Shown here one piece after another: positions 56,407 through 64,000 of a stretch of DNA of 64,000 nt. The notes below the pieces were generated by a model. That model did no database searches. It was not told the DNA's origin and saw nothing but the letters and a program-made list of their open reading frames with translations. Made by a program: the position numbers and the translations under genes. The DNA lies in the NCBI RefSeq assembly GCF_001598815.1, contig NZ_BCZQ01000003.1, forward strand, positions 372,001-436,000. The letters run 5' to 3'. Origin of the DNA: Sphingopyxis terrae subsp. terrae NBRC 15098. Lineage in GTDB: Bacteria; Pseudomonadota; Alphaproteobacteria; Sphingomonadales; Sphingomonadaceae. Each line of letters opens with the position of its first letter. Position 1 is the first letter of the stretch.

Positions 56407-58015
56407 GATCGGGCCAGCGGATGACGATCGACAGGCCGTGATCGGCGGCAGCGCGGGTCCATTGCCCCTTGAGCTGGCGTTCGATCAGCGAGCGGATGAA
56501 CTGGGTTCCGAAGCTTTCGCTTTCGATGTGCGGGGTTTCGGGCAGGCCGCTCTCGATCCACGACAGCTCGACATCGCCGCCGTCGCGGCGCCAGCCGACC
56601 GCAAGATCGCCCTTACCGCCGAGCGCGCCATATTTGACGCTGTTGGTCACCAGTTCGTGCACGGCAAGGGCAATAGCCTGCGCGCCCTCTTCGTCAAGCC
56701 GCACGTCCGGGCCTTCGACCGCGGCAAGCCGCTGTGCGTCCCAGCCCGCAATGTCGAGTTCGCGCCGGACGATGCGGCCGAGGTCGACCGTATCGACCGC
56801 GCCGGTGACGAGCATCTGCTTCGAATCGGACAGCGCGCGCAGCCGCCCGTCGAACTTCGCCTCGAACGCCTCCAGACTGTCGACCTCGCGCAGCGTGATC
56901 CGCGCGAGCGCACCGATGCGCGCGAAGGCGTTTTTCATGCGGTGCGCCATTTCGCCGATCATCAGCTCGCGATCTTCGGCATGACGCTCCTTCTCCTCAG
57001 CCAGCGCCTGCGCCACGCCGAGGCGGCGATGCTGCAGGCGGTGCAATTGCACCGCGAGCCAGGCGAGCGCGGCGCCGAATAGCAGGATCGCGAGCGGACG
57101 GCCCAGCCGGTCGATGAAGCGGCCGTAGGACAGCCGCATCGTCCAGCGGCGATCGGCGACGCGCAGCGTCTCCTGATGCGCGTCCCAGCCGACCTTGCCA
57201 TGACGGAAGACGAGCGGCGCCGACGGGCCTTCGCCGGCATAGACTTCGATCCCGTCGACCGTGTCGAGCTGGTTTCCCAGCACCGCGCGCATCAGATTCT
57301 CGATGCGGAACGGCGCGTAGACAAAGGCCTCGATCGGTTGCGCTGGCGAGGGCGGCGGCACCGCAGACGGCGCGGCGTCTGCAGCCACCGGCGGGTTGGC
57401 GTAGACAGGCACATAGATCAGGAAGCCCGGCTGCTTATGCTGCGCATTACGCTCCTGGATCAGTTCGACGATCCCGCTCGCTGCCGGCTGGCCGGTCTGC
57501 CAGGCGCGGCGCATCGCCTCGCGCCGGATCGGTTCGCTGTACATGTCGTAGCCGAGCGCCCCGCGGTTGCGATCATTGTCGGGTTCGACAAGGACGATGG
57601 GAAAGCCGATCGGCTCACTTGTCCGCGGCCAGACCTTGATCTCTCTGCCGTAATTTTCGCGCAGCTGCGCCTCGGCCGCGGCGGGGGTGTCCTGCTGGAT
57701 CGCGACGGCGATGCCGACCCCCTGCATCACCGGCGCGCGCACCTGCGGCCGCAGCGCCGCGAGGAAGGCGCGGACCCCCGGCCCGCTCGCCGCCGTGTCG
57801 GACTGATAGAGCGCGCGCACCCCTTCGAGCACCGCGAGCTGATCGCGCAGCCGGACGTTGACCTGCATCGCGACGCGGGTCGCCTGCTCATCCTCCTGCG
57901 CCTTGTTGTAAAAGAAACTGGCGACCGCCGCCGCGAGGGCGGCTGCCAGGATGCCAAGCCCGACGAAGCGGACCGAAAGGGCCATCAGCCGATCTGCCCA
58001 GAGCGAAGGGCGCAT
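56390..58015 (-). CDS. CHASE-domain HWE-type sensor histidine kinase
   Basis: A 541-residue membrane sensor kinase. A first membrane span (about 12-32) and a second near 300-320 flank a periplasmic CHASE domain (GIGVAVAIQ-like strips, [26 protein letters not shown]). The cytoplasmic part has an HWE/HisKA_2 phosphoacceptor ([18 protein letters not shown], His about 355) and a C-terminal ATPase with [13 protein letters not shown]. The start at 58015 follows AGGA; the open frame upstream lacks a site. No response regulator gene is next to it. It overlaps the 5-oxoprolinase gene, so it may be cotranscribed with the uptake group. Confidence 0.88.
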   Translation of the reverse strand: MRPSLWADRLMALSVRFVGLGILAAALAAAVASFFYNKAQEDEQATRVAMQVNVRLRDQLAVLEGVRALYQSDTAASGPGVRAFLAALRPQVRAPVMQGVGIAVAIQQDTPAAAEAQLRENYGREIKVWPRTSEPIGFPIVLVEPDNDRNRGALGYDMYSEPIRREAMRRAWQTGQPAASGIVELIQERNAQHKQPGFLIYVPVYANPPVAADAAPSAVPPPSPAQPIEAFVYAPFRIENLMRAVLGNQLDTVDGIEVYAGEGPSAPLVFRHGKVGWDAHQETLRVADRRWTMRLSYGRFIDRLGRPLAILLFGAALAWLAVQLHRLQHRRLGVAQALAEEKERHAEDRELMIGEMAHRMKNAFARIGALARITLREVDSLEAFEAKFDGRLRALSDSKQMLVTGAVDTVDLGRIVRRELDIAGWDAQRLAAVEGPDVRLDEEGAQAIALAVHELVTNSVKYGALGGKGDLAVGWRRDGGDVELSWIESGLPETPHIESESFGTQFIRSLIERQLKGQWTRAAADHGLSIVIRWPDRVAAA

Positions 58016-58186
58016 TACACATATCCTGATGATTGCTGCCGTAGCAGCGCCCCCCTCTGTCACAAATAGGAGCATGCCAAGCGACCGATAGCAAGCAGCA
58101 TTTGTTGCGCATTGCTGTAATCATCGAACAGGTTGCAGCGAACAACCGACCGCCTATGTTCGGGCAGGAAACAGGAGGATGCCAAG

Positions 58187-58837
58187 ATGATAGTCTATGG
58201 GTCGATCGTATCGCCTTTCGTGCGCAAATTGCTCGCTTTTCTGGGTGAAAAGGGTCTTGATTTCGAGCTCAAGGGCGTGGGCATCGGCGATCCTGATCCC
58301 GGCTTTCGCGCCGCGTCGCCGCTCGGCAAGATGCCGGCGATCGACGACGACGGCTTCCTGCTCGCCGATTCGAGCGCGATCATCCACTATCTGGAAGCGA
58401 AATATCCCGAACCAGCGCTGATCCCCGCCGACCCCGAAGCGCGCGGCCGCACCGTGTGGTGGGACGAGTTCGGCGACACCGTGTTCGCCGCCTGCGGCGG
58501 CAAGATGTTCTTCAACCGCATCGTCGCCCCCAAATTCCTGGGCCGTGAAGGCGATCTCGCCGCCGCCGCCGAAGCCGAAGCCGAGGAGCTGCCAAAATTG
58601 CTCGCCTATCTGGAAAGCGCGATCCCGGCGTCGGGTTATCTGGTCGGCGACCGGCTGACCCTCGCCGATCTGGCGGCAGTGTCACCGCTGGTCAATGTCC
58701 GTCACTGCGGCGTGACGATCGATGCCGCGACCTATCCCAAAATCGCCGCGTGGAGCGAGGCGATTCTGTCGCGCCCGAGCATGGCGCCATGGATCGCCAA
58801 GGAAGAGCGGATGATGGCCAAGGTGCTGGCGGGTTGA
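58187..58837 (+). CDS. Glutathione S-transferase family protein
   Basis: A 216-residue GST: N-terminal thioredoxin-like domain (MIVYGSIVSPFVRKLLAFLGEKG, with Ser 9 as the likely glutathione-activating residue; KMPAIDDDG with the cis-proline; DSSAIIHYLE) and a C-terminal helical domain (YLVGDRLTLADLAAVSPL). It probably conjugates or reduces an unknown compound with glutathione. AGGAGG lies eight bases before ATG 58187. The stop overlaps the start of the next gene (TTGA). Confidence 0.92.
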   Translation: MIVYGSIVSPFVRKLLAFLGEKGLDFELKGVGIGDPDPGFRAASPLGKMPAIDDDGFLLADSSAIIHYLEAKYPEPALIPADPEARGRTVWWDEFGDTVFAACGGKMFFNRIVAPKFLGREGDLAAAAEAEAEELPKLLAYLESAIPASGYLVGDRLTLADLAAVSPLVNVRHCGVTIDAATYPKIAAWSEAILSRPSMAPWIAKEERMMAKVLAG

Positions 58838-59475
58838 CCCGGACCGGCGCGACGATCGCGGGCGCGCTGGCGCTGGCATCCGCGGCGGCCGCGCAACCGT
58901 CGATGCCGGTGGCGCGTGCCACCGACGCCGACCGGTTGCTCGTCGGCCTCGCGGACGAAGCGGCGGGCGAAGCGATCGTAACGCTGCGCCATGACGAAGC
59001 GAGCAACGCGGCGACGTGCAAGGCGGGAAGTGTGCCGGGCGGGCAGGCGATTGCCGATGCGTCCTGCACGCTCGCGCTCAAAAAGCTGGGCTGGGCAACG
59101 GCGGGCGTCGACCGCAACGGTAAACGGCAAGCGTTGCCGCGCCTACGCATAGCCTGGACCAAGCCCGACAAGGCGGGCGCGGACTCCGACGCCACCGACG
59201 AAGATGGTCTGACGCCAATCAGCCCCGAACGCTGGATCCTGCCTGCCGATTATCCCGGTACACGGGCGCAAGGCGCCAGCGAGTTCATACTGGATGTCGC
59301 ACCTTCGGGCCGCCCGACCGCTTGCCACATCACAAAATCGGCCGGCAGCGACATCCTTGATCGCAAGACATGCGAGGTCCTGATGCGAAGCGGGCTGTTC
59401 CTGCCCGCCCTCGACGCGCAAGGAAAGCCGCGCCCCGCGCAGTTCCGATCGCGGCTCAGCTGGGCCATCGAATAG
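58834..59475 (+). CDS. Secreted TonB C-terminal-like domain protein
   Basis: A 213-residue exported protein if read from TTG 58834, whose first residues form a signal peptide (ATIAGALALASAAAAQ). This start overlaps the GST stop (TTGA), so translation is probably coupled. The C-terminal 80 residues (EFILDVAPSGRPTACHITKSAGSDILDRKTCEVLM cut short, then FLPALDAQGKP) resemble the TonB C-terminal domain family, but no membrane anchor for TonB action is present; similar proteins are common in sphingomonads and of unknown role. Four cysteines may form disulfides. Confidence 0.75.
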   Translation: MTRTGATIAGALALASAAAAQPSMPVARATDADRLLVGLADEAAGEAIVTLRHDEASNAATCKAGSVPGGQAIADASCTLALKKLGWATAGVDRNGKRQALPRLRIAWTKPDKAGADSDATDEDGLTPISPERWILPADYPGTRAQGASEFILDVAPSGRPTACHITKSAGSDILDRKTCEVLMRSGLFLPALDAQGKPRPAQFRSRLSWAIE

Positions 59476-59595
59476 CGGCGGGTCGGCCAGCGAGACGCGG
59501 CGTGTGCCGCTTTCGTCATCCTAAGCGCCATCCAGGAAGGCGAAGCGGCAAAGGAATTGCGCTCGGCCAAATTCTGCCCTGAAACCCCTTGCATT

Positions 59596-59650
59596 TGCGA
59601 ATCAGTCGCACTAGCGGCCTGCTTAACAGGAGTTGAGAATGATTCGCAAA
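59596..59650 (+). promoter_or_regulatory. Fur-like sites at the TonB receptor start
   Basis: TGCGA-ATCAG-TCGCA (59596-59610) is a palindrome resembling alphaproteobacterial Fur boxes; a second Fur-like half, GAGAATGATTCGCAA (59636-59650), overlaps the start codon. Together with the encoded iron-type receptor they suggest iron control. This is based on pattern only. Confidence 0.4.
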
Positions 59651-61774
59651 ATTGTCGCCGCGGCGCTGGCCTGCACCGCGCTTTCCTCCCCCGCGCTCGC
59701 GCAGACCGCGGCGCCCGACACGAAGGGCGAGGATAATATCGTCGTCACCGCGGCGCGCACGATCCTGCCGCCCAACGCCCTGCCACTGACGGTCGATGTC
59801 ATCGGCAAGGACGCGCTCGACCAGCAGGTGCTGATTTCGGGATCGCTCACCGACGCGGTCGCAACGCTGACCCCCAGCTTTTCGCCGACGCGTCAGAAAT
59901 TGTCGGGCGCCGGTGAGACGTTGCGCGGGCGCTCGCCGCTCTATGCGATCAATGGCATTCCGCAATCGACCCCGCTGCGCGACGGCAGCCGCGACGGCTT
60001 CACCATCGATGGCTTCTTCATCGACCGGGTCGAGGTCATTTACGGTTCGAACGCGCTGCAGGGGATCGGCGGCACCGGCGGTATCGTCAATCAGGTGACG
60101 GTCGGTGCGCCGAAGACCGAAGGCGTCAGCGGCCGACTGCTGCTGCAGGGCACCGCCGACGACGAATTTTCCGAAGCCGGCATGGGCGGCAAGGCGGCGG
60201 GGCTGATCCAGTATCGGGCCGGTCGCTTCGACGCGTCGGTCGGCGCCGCCTATGAGGTGCGCGGCATCTTTCGCGACGGCGAAGGCCGTCCGGTCGGGAT
60301 CAATCTTACGCAGGGCGAGACGCAGGATTCCAAGACGCTCTCGCTGTTCGGGCGCTTTGGCTACGAGGTCGCGGACACGATGCGGCTCGACCTGATCGCC
60401 AGCCGTTACGAATTGAAAGGCGACGGCGATTATGTCGCGGTGGCAGGCAATCGTGCGACCGGCCTGCCGACCAGCGCGGCGCGCGGCACCCCGCCCGGCG
60501 ATCCCGCCGCGAGCCGCACCGAAAGCCTGGCGCTGTCGTTGACCGACAGCAACCTTAGCGGCGGGAATTTCGTCGGCCAGATTTTCTGGAACCGCACCCG
60601 CGACACCTTCGGCGGCGAACCCAATCCGATCGCGACCTTCCAGGACGTCCAGATCGCGCCGGTCGGAACGCTGTTCGATCAATCGCAGAACCGCAGCCGC
60701 AAATATGGCGCCAAGCTCAGCTATGAACGTGCGGTGCCCGGTTTCGAGGCACTGACGCTGATCGCCGGTTTCGACGCGCTGTGGGATTCGACCGAGCAGC
60801 GGCTGATCGCCACCGACCGCGTCTGGGTGCCGCCGACCGATTTCCGCAGCTTCGCTCCGTTCGGACAGGCCAATCTCAAATTGTTCGACGGCCTCGTCCG
60901 CCTCGCCGGCGGCGCGCGCTACGAGAATGTGAAGATCAGCATCGACGATTATACCACGCTCGCGAGCGCCGGCCGCACCTTCGTCAAGGGCGGCAGCCCG
61001 AGTTTCGACGACGTGCTGCTGAACGGCGGGGTGATCGTCGAGCCCATCCCCGGCATCCGCGCCTATGCGAGCTATGCCGAGGGCTATACCGCCCCCGACG
61101 TCGGCCGCATCACCCGCGCGGTGAGCACGCCGGGGGTCGAGATCGACAATTTCCTGAACATCCGTCCGATCGTATCGAACAATCGCGAGATCGGCGTCGA
61201 GGTGAAGCGCGGCCCGCTCGATGCGAGTGCGACCTATTTCTGGTCGTCGAGCAAGGAAGGGCAATTGCTCGTCGCCCGGCCCGACGGCATTTTCGACGTG
61301 CTGCGCCAGCGCGTCGCGATCGAGGGGCTGGAGATCAATCTGGCGGTCAAGCTGCCGATTGACGGCCTGACCGTCTCGGCAGGCTATGCCCATCTCGACG
61401 GCAAATATGATGCCGACGGCGACGACATCGTCGAAACCGACCTCGACGGTGCGAATATCTCGCCCGACCGGCTGAACCTGGCCGCCAGCTACGCCAAGGG
61501 GCCACTGTCGGCGCGCGTCCAGACGCAATTCTATCTTGCGCGCAGTTTCACCGGCCCGATGCGCGACCCGCGGAACGATTTCGAGGGCTATAATCTGACC
61601 GACGCCTTCCTGCGCTACCAGACGCGGATCGGCGGCATCAGCCTGGCGGTGCAGAATCTGTTCGACCGGCAATATATCGCCTATGCGAGCGACACCCAGC
61701 GGCCGACCGATAATTTCTTCAACTTCGCCGGGCGCGGTCGCACCTTCACCCTCGGTTGGGATTATCGCTTCTGA
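59639..61774 (+). CDS. TonB-dependent receptor (siderophore/iron type)
   Basis: A 711-residue outer-membrane receptor: signal peptide (MIRKIVAAALACTALSSPALAQ), TonB box (DNIVVTA, 32-38), plug domain (QKLSGAGETLRGRSPLYAINGIP, RVEVIYGSNALQGIGGTGGIVN) and a beta barrel ending NFAGRGRTFTLGWDYRF. The plug and barrel resemble receptors for iron-siderophores. The start at 59639 follows AGGAG by six bases. The PepSY protein gene overlaps its stop (TGATG); such pairs typically handle release of iron from siderophores after uptake. Confidence 0.92.
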   Translation: MIRKIVAAALACTALSSPALAQTAAPDTKGEDNIVVTAARTILPPNALPLTVDVIGKDALDQQVLISGSLTDAVATLTPSFSPTRQKLSGAGETLRGRSPLYAINGIPQSTPLRDGSRDGFTIDGFFIDRVEVIYGSNALQGIGGTGGIVNQVTVGAPKTEGVSGRLLLQGTADDEFSEAGMGGKAAGLIQYRAGRFDASVGAAYEVRGIFRDGEGRPVGINLTQGETQDSKTLSLFGRFGYEVADTMRLDLIASRYELKGDGDYVAVAGNRATGLPTSAARGTPPGDPAASRTESLALSLTDSNLSGGNFVGQIFWNRTRDTFGGEPNPIATFQDVQIAPVGTLFDQSQNRSRKYGAKLSYERAVPGFEALTLIAGFDALWDSTEQRLIATDRVWVPPTDFRSFAPFGQANLKLFDGLVRLAGGARYENVKISIDDYTTLASAGRTFVKGGSPSFDDVLLNGGVIVEPIPGIRAYASYAEGYTAPDVGRITRAVSTPGVEIDNFLNIRPIVSNNREIGVEVKRGPLDASATYFWSSSKEGQLLVARPDGIFDVLRQRVAIEGLEINLAVKLPIDGLTVSAGYAHLDGKYDADGDDIVETDLDGANISPDRLNLAASYAKGPLSARVQTQFYLARSFTGPMRDPRNDFEGYNLTDAFLRYQTRIGGISLAVQNLFDRQYIAYASDTQRPTDNFFNFAGRGRTFTLGWDYRF

Positions 61775-62853
61775 TGCAGTTGCTCGACACGCTGCACCGC
61801 TGGACCGGCGGGCTGATCGGGCTGGTGCTTGGCCTTCTGGGCCTCACCGGCGCGATCCTCATCCACAAGGATGCGTGGATCGGGCTGCCGCATAGCGGCG
61901 ATCCGCTGCGCACCGACCTTGGCAGCGTTACGCGGGCGACCGAGGCGATCATGGCGAAGCCGGGTGCGCAGGGCATCATCTATGCCCGCGACGGCTTTGG
62001 CCTCCACCAGACCCGCTTCGGCGAAGGCGCCGGTGCCTATGCCGACCAGACGGGGCAGATCGTCACCCGCTGGGCCAGCCAGTGGGAGCGGCCCGAGCTG
62101 TGGATCTTCGATTTCCATCACCATCTCTTCGCCGGCGACAGCGGCGAGTGGGTGATCGGCATCGCCGGCCTGTGCGGGCTGTTCTTCATCGTGTCGGGCG
62201 TCATCCTGTTGTGGCGGACGCGCCGGACCTTCCGTCTGCGCCTGTGGCCCAAGCGGATGAGCCGGCCGGCGATCGTCACGCATCACCGCGACCTGGGGAT
62301 CGTGATGGCGCCGCTGTTGCTGCTCTCGGTCGTCACCGGGACGATGATGATCTTCCGCCCCTTCGCAATGGCGGTCGTCGCACCCTTCGGTTCGATTGCC
62401 GCGGCGGAGAAGTCGATGGCACCGCCCAAATATAAGGGCGGCCCGCTCGCCGCGAGGCCCGATTATGCGGCGATGCTCGCCGAAGCGCGCCGCCGCTTTC
62501 CCGACGGCGAGTTCCGCATCCTCAGCCTGCCGCGCAAGGCGGGCGACCCGATCATGCTGCGGATGCGCCGACAGGCCGAATGGCTTCCCAACGGGCGCTC
62601 GACGCTGTGGTTCGATGCGCAGACGGGCCGGCTGCTGGGTGCGCGCGACGCGCTCGCCATGGCGCCCGCCGCACAGGCGTTCAACAACGCCTATCCGCTG
62701 CACGCCGCCAAGGTCGGCGGGCTCGGCTATCGCATCGTCATGACCTTGTCGGGGCTGACGATGGCGATGCTCGGCAGCTTTGCGGTGTGGACCTTCTGGT
62801 TCCGGCGGCCGAAGCCCGCCCGCGCCCGACCGCGCCGCATCGCCACCGCCTGA
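61774..62853 (+). CDS. PepSY-associated transmembrane protein
   Basis: A 359-residue inner-membrane protein of the PepSY TM family (FsrB/PiuB-like). Four spans are visible (about 12-32, 130-152, 175-197, 315-337) with conserved histidines near the membrane: HRWTGG at the N-terminus, FDFHHHLFAGD, and THHRDLG. These histidines can bind heme, and such proteins are proposed to reduce ferric siderophores in the periplasm. It is coupled to the TonB receptor upstream by a TGATG overlap. Confidence 0.9.
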   Translation: MQLLDTLHRWTGGLIGLVLGLLGLTGAILIHKDAWIGLPHSGDPLRTDLGSVTRATEAIMAKPGAQGIIYARDGFGLHQTRFGEGAGAYADQTGQIVTRWASQWERPELWIFDFHHHLFAGDSGEWVIGIAGLCGLFFIVSGVILLWRTRRTFRLRLWPKRMSRPAIVTHHRDLGIVMAPLLLLSVVTGTMMIFRPFAMAVVAPFGSIAAAEKSMAPPKYKGGPLAARPDYAAMLAEARRRFPDGEFRILSLPRKAGDPIMLRMRRQAEWLPNGRSTLWFDAQTGRLLGARDALAMAPAAQAFNNAYPLHAAKVGGLGYRIVMTLSGLTMAMLGSFAVWTFWFRRPKPARARPRRIATA

Positions 62854-62889
62854 CCCCCCGCTCCGCCCGCGATCGCGCGCCATATTGCG

Positions 62890-62929
62890 GCGCTCCAATA
62901 GTTAGGCATTGACCTAACTATTGGAGCGC
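62890..62929. promoter_or_regulatory. Perfect 17-bp inverted repeat, operator of the ArsR-SRPBCC pair
   Basis: GCGCTCCAATAGTTAGG (62890-62906) is repeated in exact inverse orientation at 62913-62929 around a 6-base centre. It overlaps a TTGACC hexamer (62910-62915) and lies 30 bases before the ArsR-type gene. The TTAGG...CCTAA core is what repressors of ArsR-SRPBCC pairs usually bind. Confidence 0.8.
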
Positions 62930-62958
62930 TCTAAGAGGGTTGGCGAAAGGAGACTGCG

Positions 62959-63333
62959 ATGTCGACCATCCGGCCCGACGCCCCGATTGCGCCCGAACCG
63001 GCGATGATCGACGGCATCTTCCGCGCCCTCGCCGACCCGACACGGCGGCAGGTTCTCGAACGGCTGGGCGAACGACCGGCGTCGGTCAGCGAACTTGCGG
63101 CGCACCACCCGATGGCGCTCCCCTCCTTTCTCGCGCACCTCAAGGTGCTCGAAGGCTGCGGCCTCGTCCATTCGCGCAAGCATGGCCGGGTCCGCACCTA
63201 CAGCCTTGCCCCCGACCGGCTGCGGCTGGCCGAGGACTGGCTCGCGACCCAGCGCCGCCTGTGGGAAGGCCGGCTCGACCGCATGGATGCCTATCTGCTC
63301 TCGCTCAAAAACAAGAAGGAGACCCCCGAATGA
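62959..63333 (+). CDS. ArsR family transcriptional regulator
   Basis: A 124-residue winged-helix repressor of the ArsR fold: FRALADPTRRQVLERLGERPASVSEL, then the recognition part MALPSFLAHLKVLEGCGLVHSRKHGRVRTYSL. It lacks the metal-binding cysteine pair of classic ArsR (only one Cys, in EGCGL), so it is probably of the non-metal group (SdpR/AHSA1-linked). A perfect inverted repeat lies upstream. Its stop overlaps the SRPBCC gene start (ATGA), the common two-gene arrangement. Confidence 0.92.
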   Translation: MSTIRPDAPIAPEPAMIDGIFRALADPTRRQVLERLGERPASVSELAAHHPMALPSFLAHLKVLEGCGLVHSRKHGRVRTYSLAPDRLRLAEDWLATQRRLWEGRLDRMDAYLLSLKNKKETPE

Positions 63334-63809
63334 CCTTTCCGCTCAGCCCGGTCGATCCCGACCTCGACCTTGTCCTCGAACGCGTGATCGACGTGCCCGC
63401 CGACCTTGTGTGGAAGGTCTGGACCACACCCGAGCATCTGGTGCACTGGTTCGTGCCGAAGCCCTGGACGGTCACCGCCTGCGAGATGGACCTGCGCCCC
63501 GGCGGCGTCTTCAGCACGACGATGCGCTCGCCGGAGGGCGAGGAGTTTCCCAACAGCGGCTGCTATCTGGAAGTCGTGCCGGGCGAACGGCTGATCTTCA
63601 CCGACACGCTGCTCCCCGGCTTCCGCCCCGCGCCCGCGCCCTTCTTCACCGCCGGCCTGTTCCTGACGCCGCAGGGCGACAGCACGCTCTATCGCGCGGT
63701 TGCGGTCCACGGCGACAGCGCCGCGCGCCAGAAGCATGAGGAAATGGGCTTCCACGACGGCTGGGGAACCGTGGTCGGCCAGATGGTCGACTATATCAAG
63801 GCGATGTGA
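63330..63809 (+). CDS. SRPBCC (AHSA1-like) domain protein
   Basis: A 159-residue START-like/AHSA1 protein with a deep hydrophobic pocket fold: LVLERVIDVPADLVWKVWTTPEHLVHWFVPKPW at the start (in short strips), MDLRPGGVFSTTM, YLEVVPGERLIFTDT and the C-terminal helix GFHDGWGTVVGQMVDYIK. Such proteins bind small lipophilic ligands; the ligand here is unknown. Translation is coupled to the ArsR regulator by an ATGA overlap, and both are under the inverted repeat at 62890-62929. Confidence 0.92.
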   Translation: MTFPLSPVDPDLDLVLERVIDVPADLVWKVWTTPEHLVHWFVPKPWTVTACEMDLRPGGVFSTTMRSPEGEEFPNSGCYLEVVPGERLIFTDTLLPGFRPAPAPFFTAGLFLTPQGDSTLYRAVAVHGDSAARQKHEEMGFHDGWGTVVGQMVDYIKAM

Positions 63810-63833
63810 TCGGCTGATCCCTCGGCCGGCGCT

Positions 63834-63848
63834 TTAATGTTGCTTTAA
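63834..63848 (+). promoter_or_regulatory. CtrA-type binding site upstream of kup
   Basis: TTAA-N7-TTAA with the right spacing (63834-63837 and 63845-63848), followed by C, equals the full CtrA consensus TTAA-N7-TTAAC. It lies in the loop of a GC-rich inverted repeat (GGCCGGCGC 63824-63832, GCGCCGGCC 63850-63858), about 80 bases before the kup start. Confidence 0.6.
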
Positions 63849-63928
63849 CGCGCCGGCCGCGCGATCCCCATGGCGCGCTAACACCGATACGCACCACATG
63901 CGATGCTCCAGCATATGGGGCTTTGAGT

Positions 63929-64000
63929 ATGACGGCTGCATCCAGAACATCACGCAATTCCACCCTCGCCGCATTGACGCTCGGCGCGATTGGCGTCGTT
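63929..64000 (+). CDS. kup: Kup-type potassium transporter, N-terminus only
   Basis: Only the first 24 codons are in the window: MTAASRTSRNSTLAALTLGAIGVV, open at the edge. The end matches the start of the first membrane span of Kup/TrkD potassium uptake proteins (LxLGAIGVVYGDIGTSPLY in the family). The call is from this short stretch, so it is not certain. A CtrA-type box lies upstream. Confidence 0.7.
   Translation, partial: MTAASRTSRNSTLAALTLGAIGVV

Overview
The window looks like chromosomal DNA of a sphingomonad alphaproteobacterium, most like Sphingopyxis or a close relative. The evidence is very high GC, GC-rich third codon positions, many ATGA or TGATG gene overlaps, several TonB-dependent receptors, a CtrA-type box, sphingomonad-type palindromic repeats (CGTCATCCCGGCGAAG and CTGAGCTTGTCGAAG types) and a gene-transfer-agent (GTA)-like cluster with sphingomonad accessory families (DUF6127, DUF2793). 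The genus is inference; no rRNA is present. One tRNA gene (tRNA-Val, anticodon TAC) is seen.

Layout. 1-12.2 kb: GMC oxidoreductase (cut by the window edge), sterol-desaturase-type hydroxylase, small conserved proteins, RecQ, an Atm1-type ABC exporter, PHA depolymerase, a possible 47-codon gene with a terminator, an MsbA-like ABC exporter plus DUF1993 protein, an orphan ExbD/TolR protein, and a polyproline-linked OmpA protein. 12.3-27.6 kb: a GTA-like phage structural cluster on the minus strand, running from terminase at 27.6 kb to a DUF2793 protein at 12.3 kb. It has no integrase, replication or lysis genes. It also appears damaged: the tape-measure gene is missing, and the tail-assembly chaperone runs straight into the middle of a TIM-barrel/DUF2460 tail protein. 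A tail-fibre cassette with an S74 chaperone sits inside the head module, and a secreted-protein gene on the opposite strand splits the tail genes.

28-45.3 kb: secreted S9 and M28 peptidases, an SDR enzyme with a divergent AraC regulator, a phosphoribosyltransferase-adenosine deaminase pair (purine salvage), then an operon of BlaI repressor, BlaR1-like M56 protease, a repeat lipoprotein-like protein and a TonB-dependent receptor, with tandem BlaI-type operators between it and a DUF885 hydrolase. CorA and an ABC-F ATPase follow. 45.3-58 kb: tRNA-Val, two small membrane proteins, aconitase, and a 5-oxoproline-type catabolic cluster (HWE histidine kinase, fused 5-oxoprolinase, DUF969/DUF979 membrane pair, DUF2891, LacI regulator). 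58-64 kb: GST plus a TonB-C-like secreted protein, a TonB receptor-PepSY iron-uptake pair with Fur-like sites, an ArsR-SRPBCC pair behind a perfect 17-bp inverted repeat, and the start of a Kup potassium transporter behind a CtrA-type box.

Only two gaps exceed 300 bases. 7622-8000 holds the 47-codon reading frame and a terminator-like hairpin. 27687-28011 holds the presumed GTA promoter palindrome and a block of GC-rich palindromic repeats.
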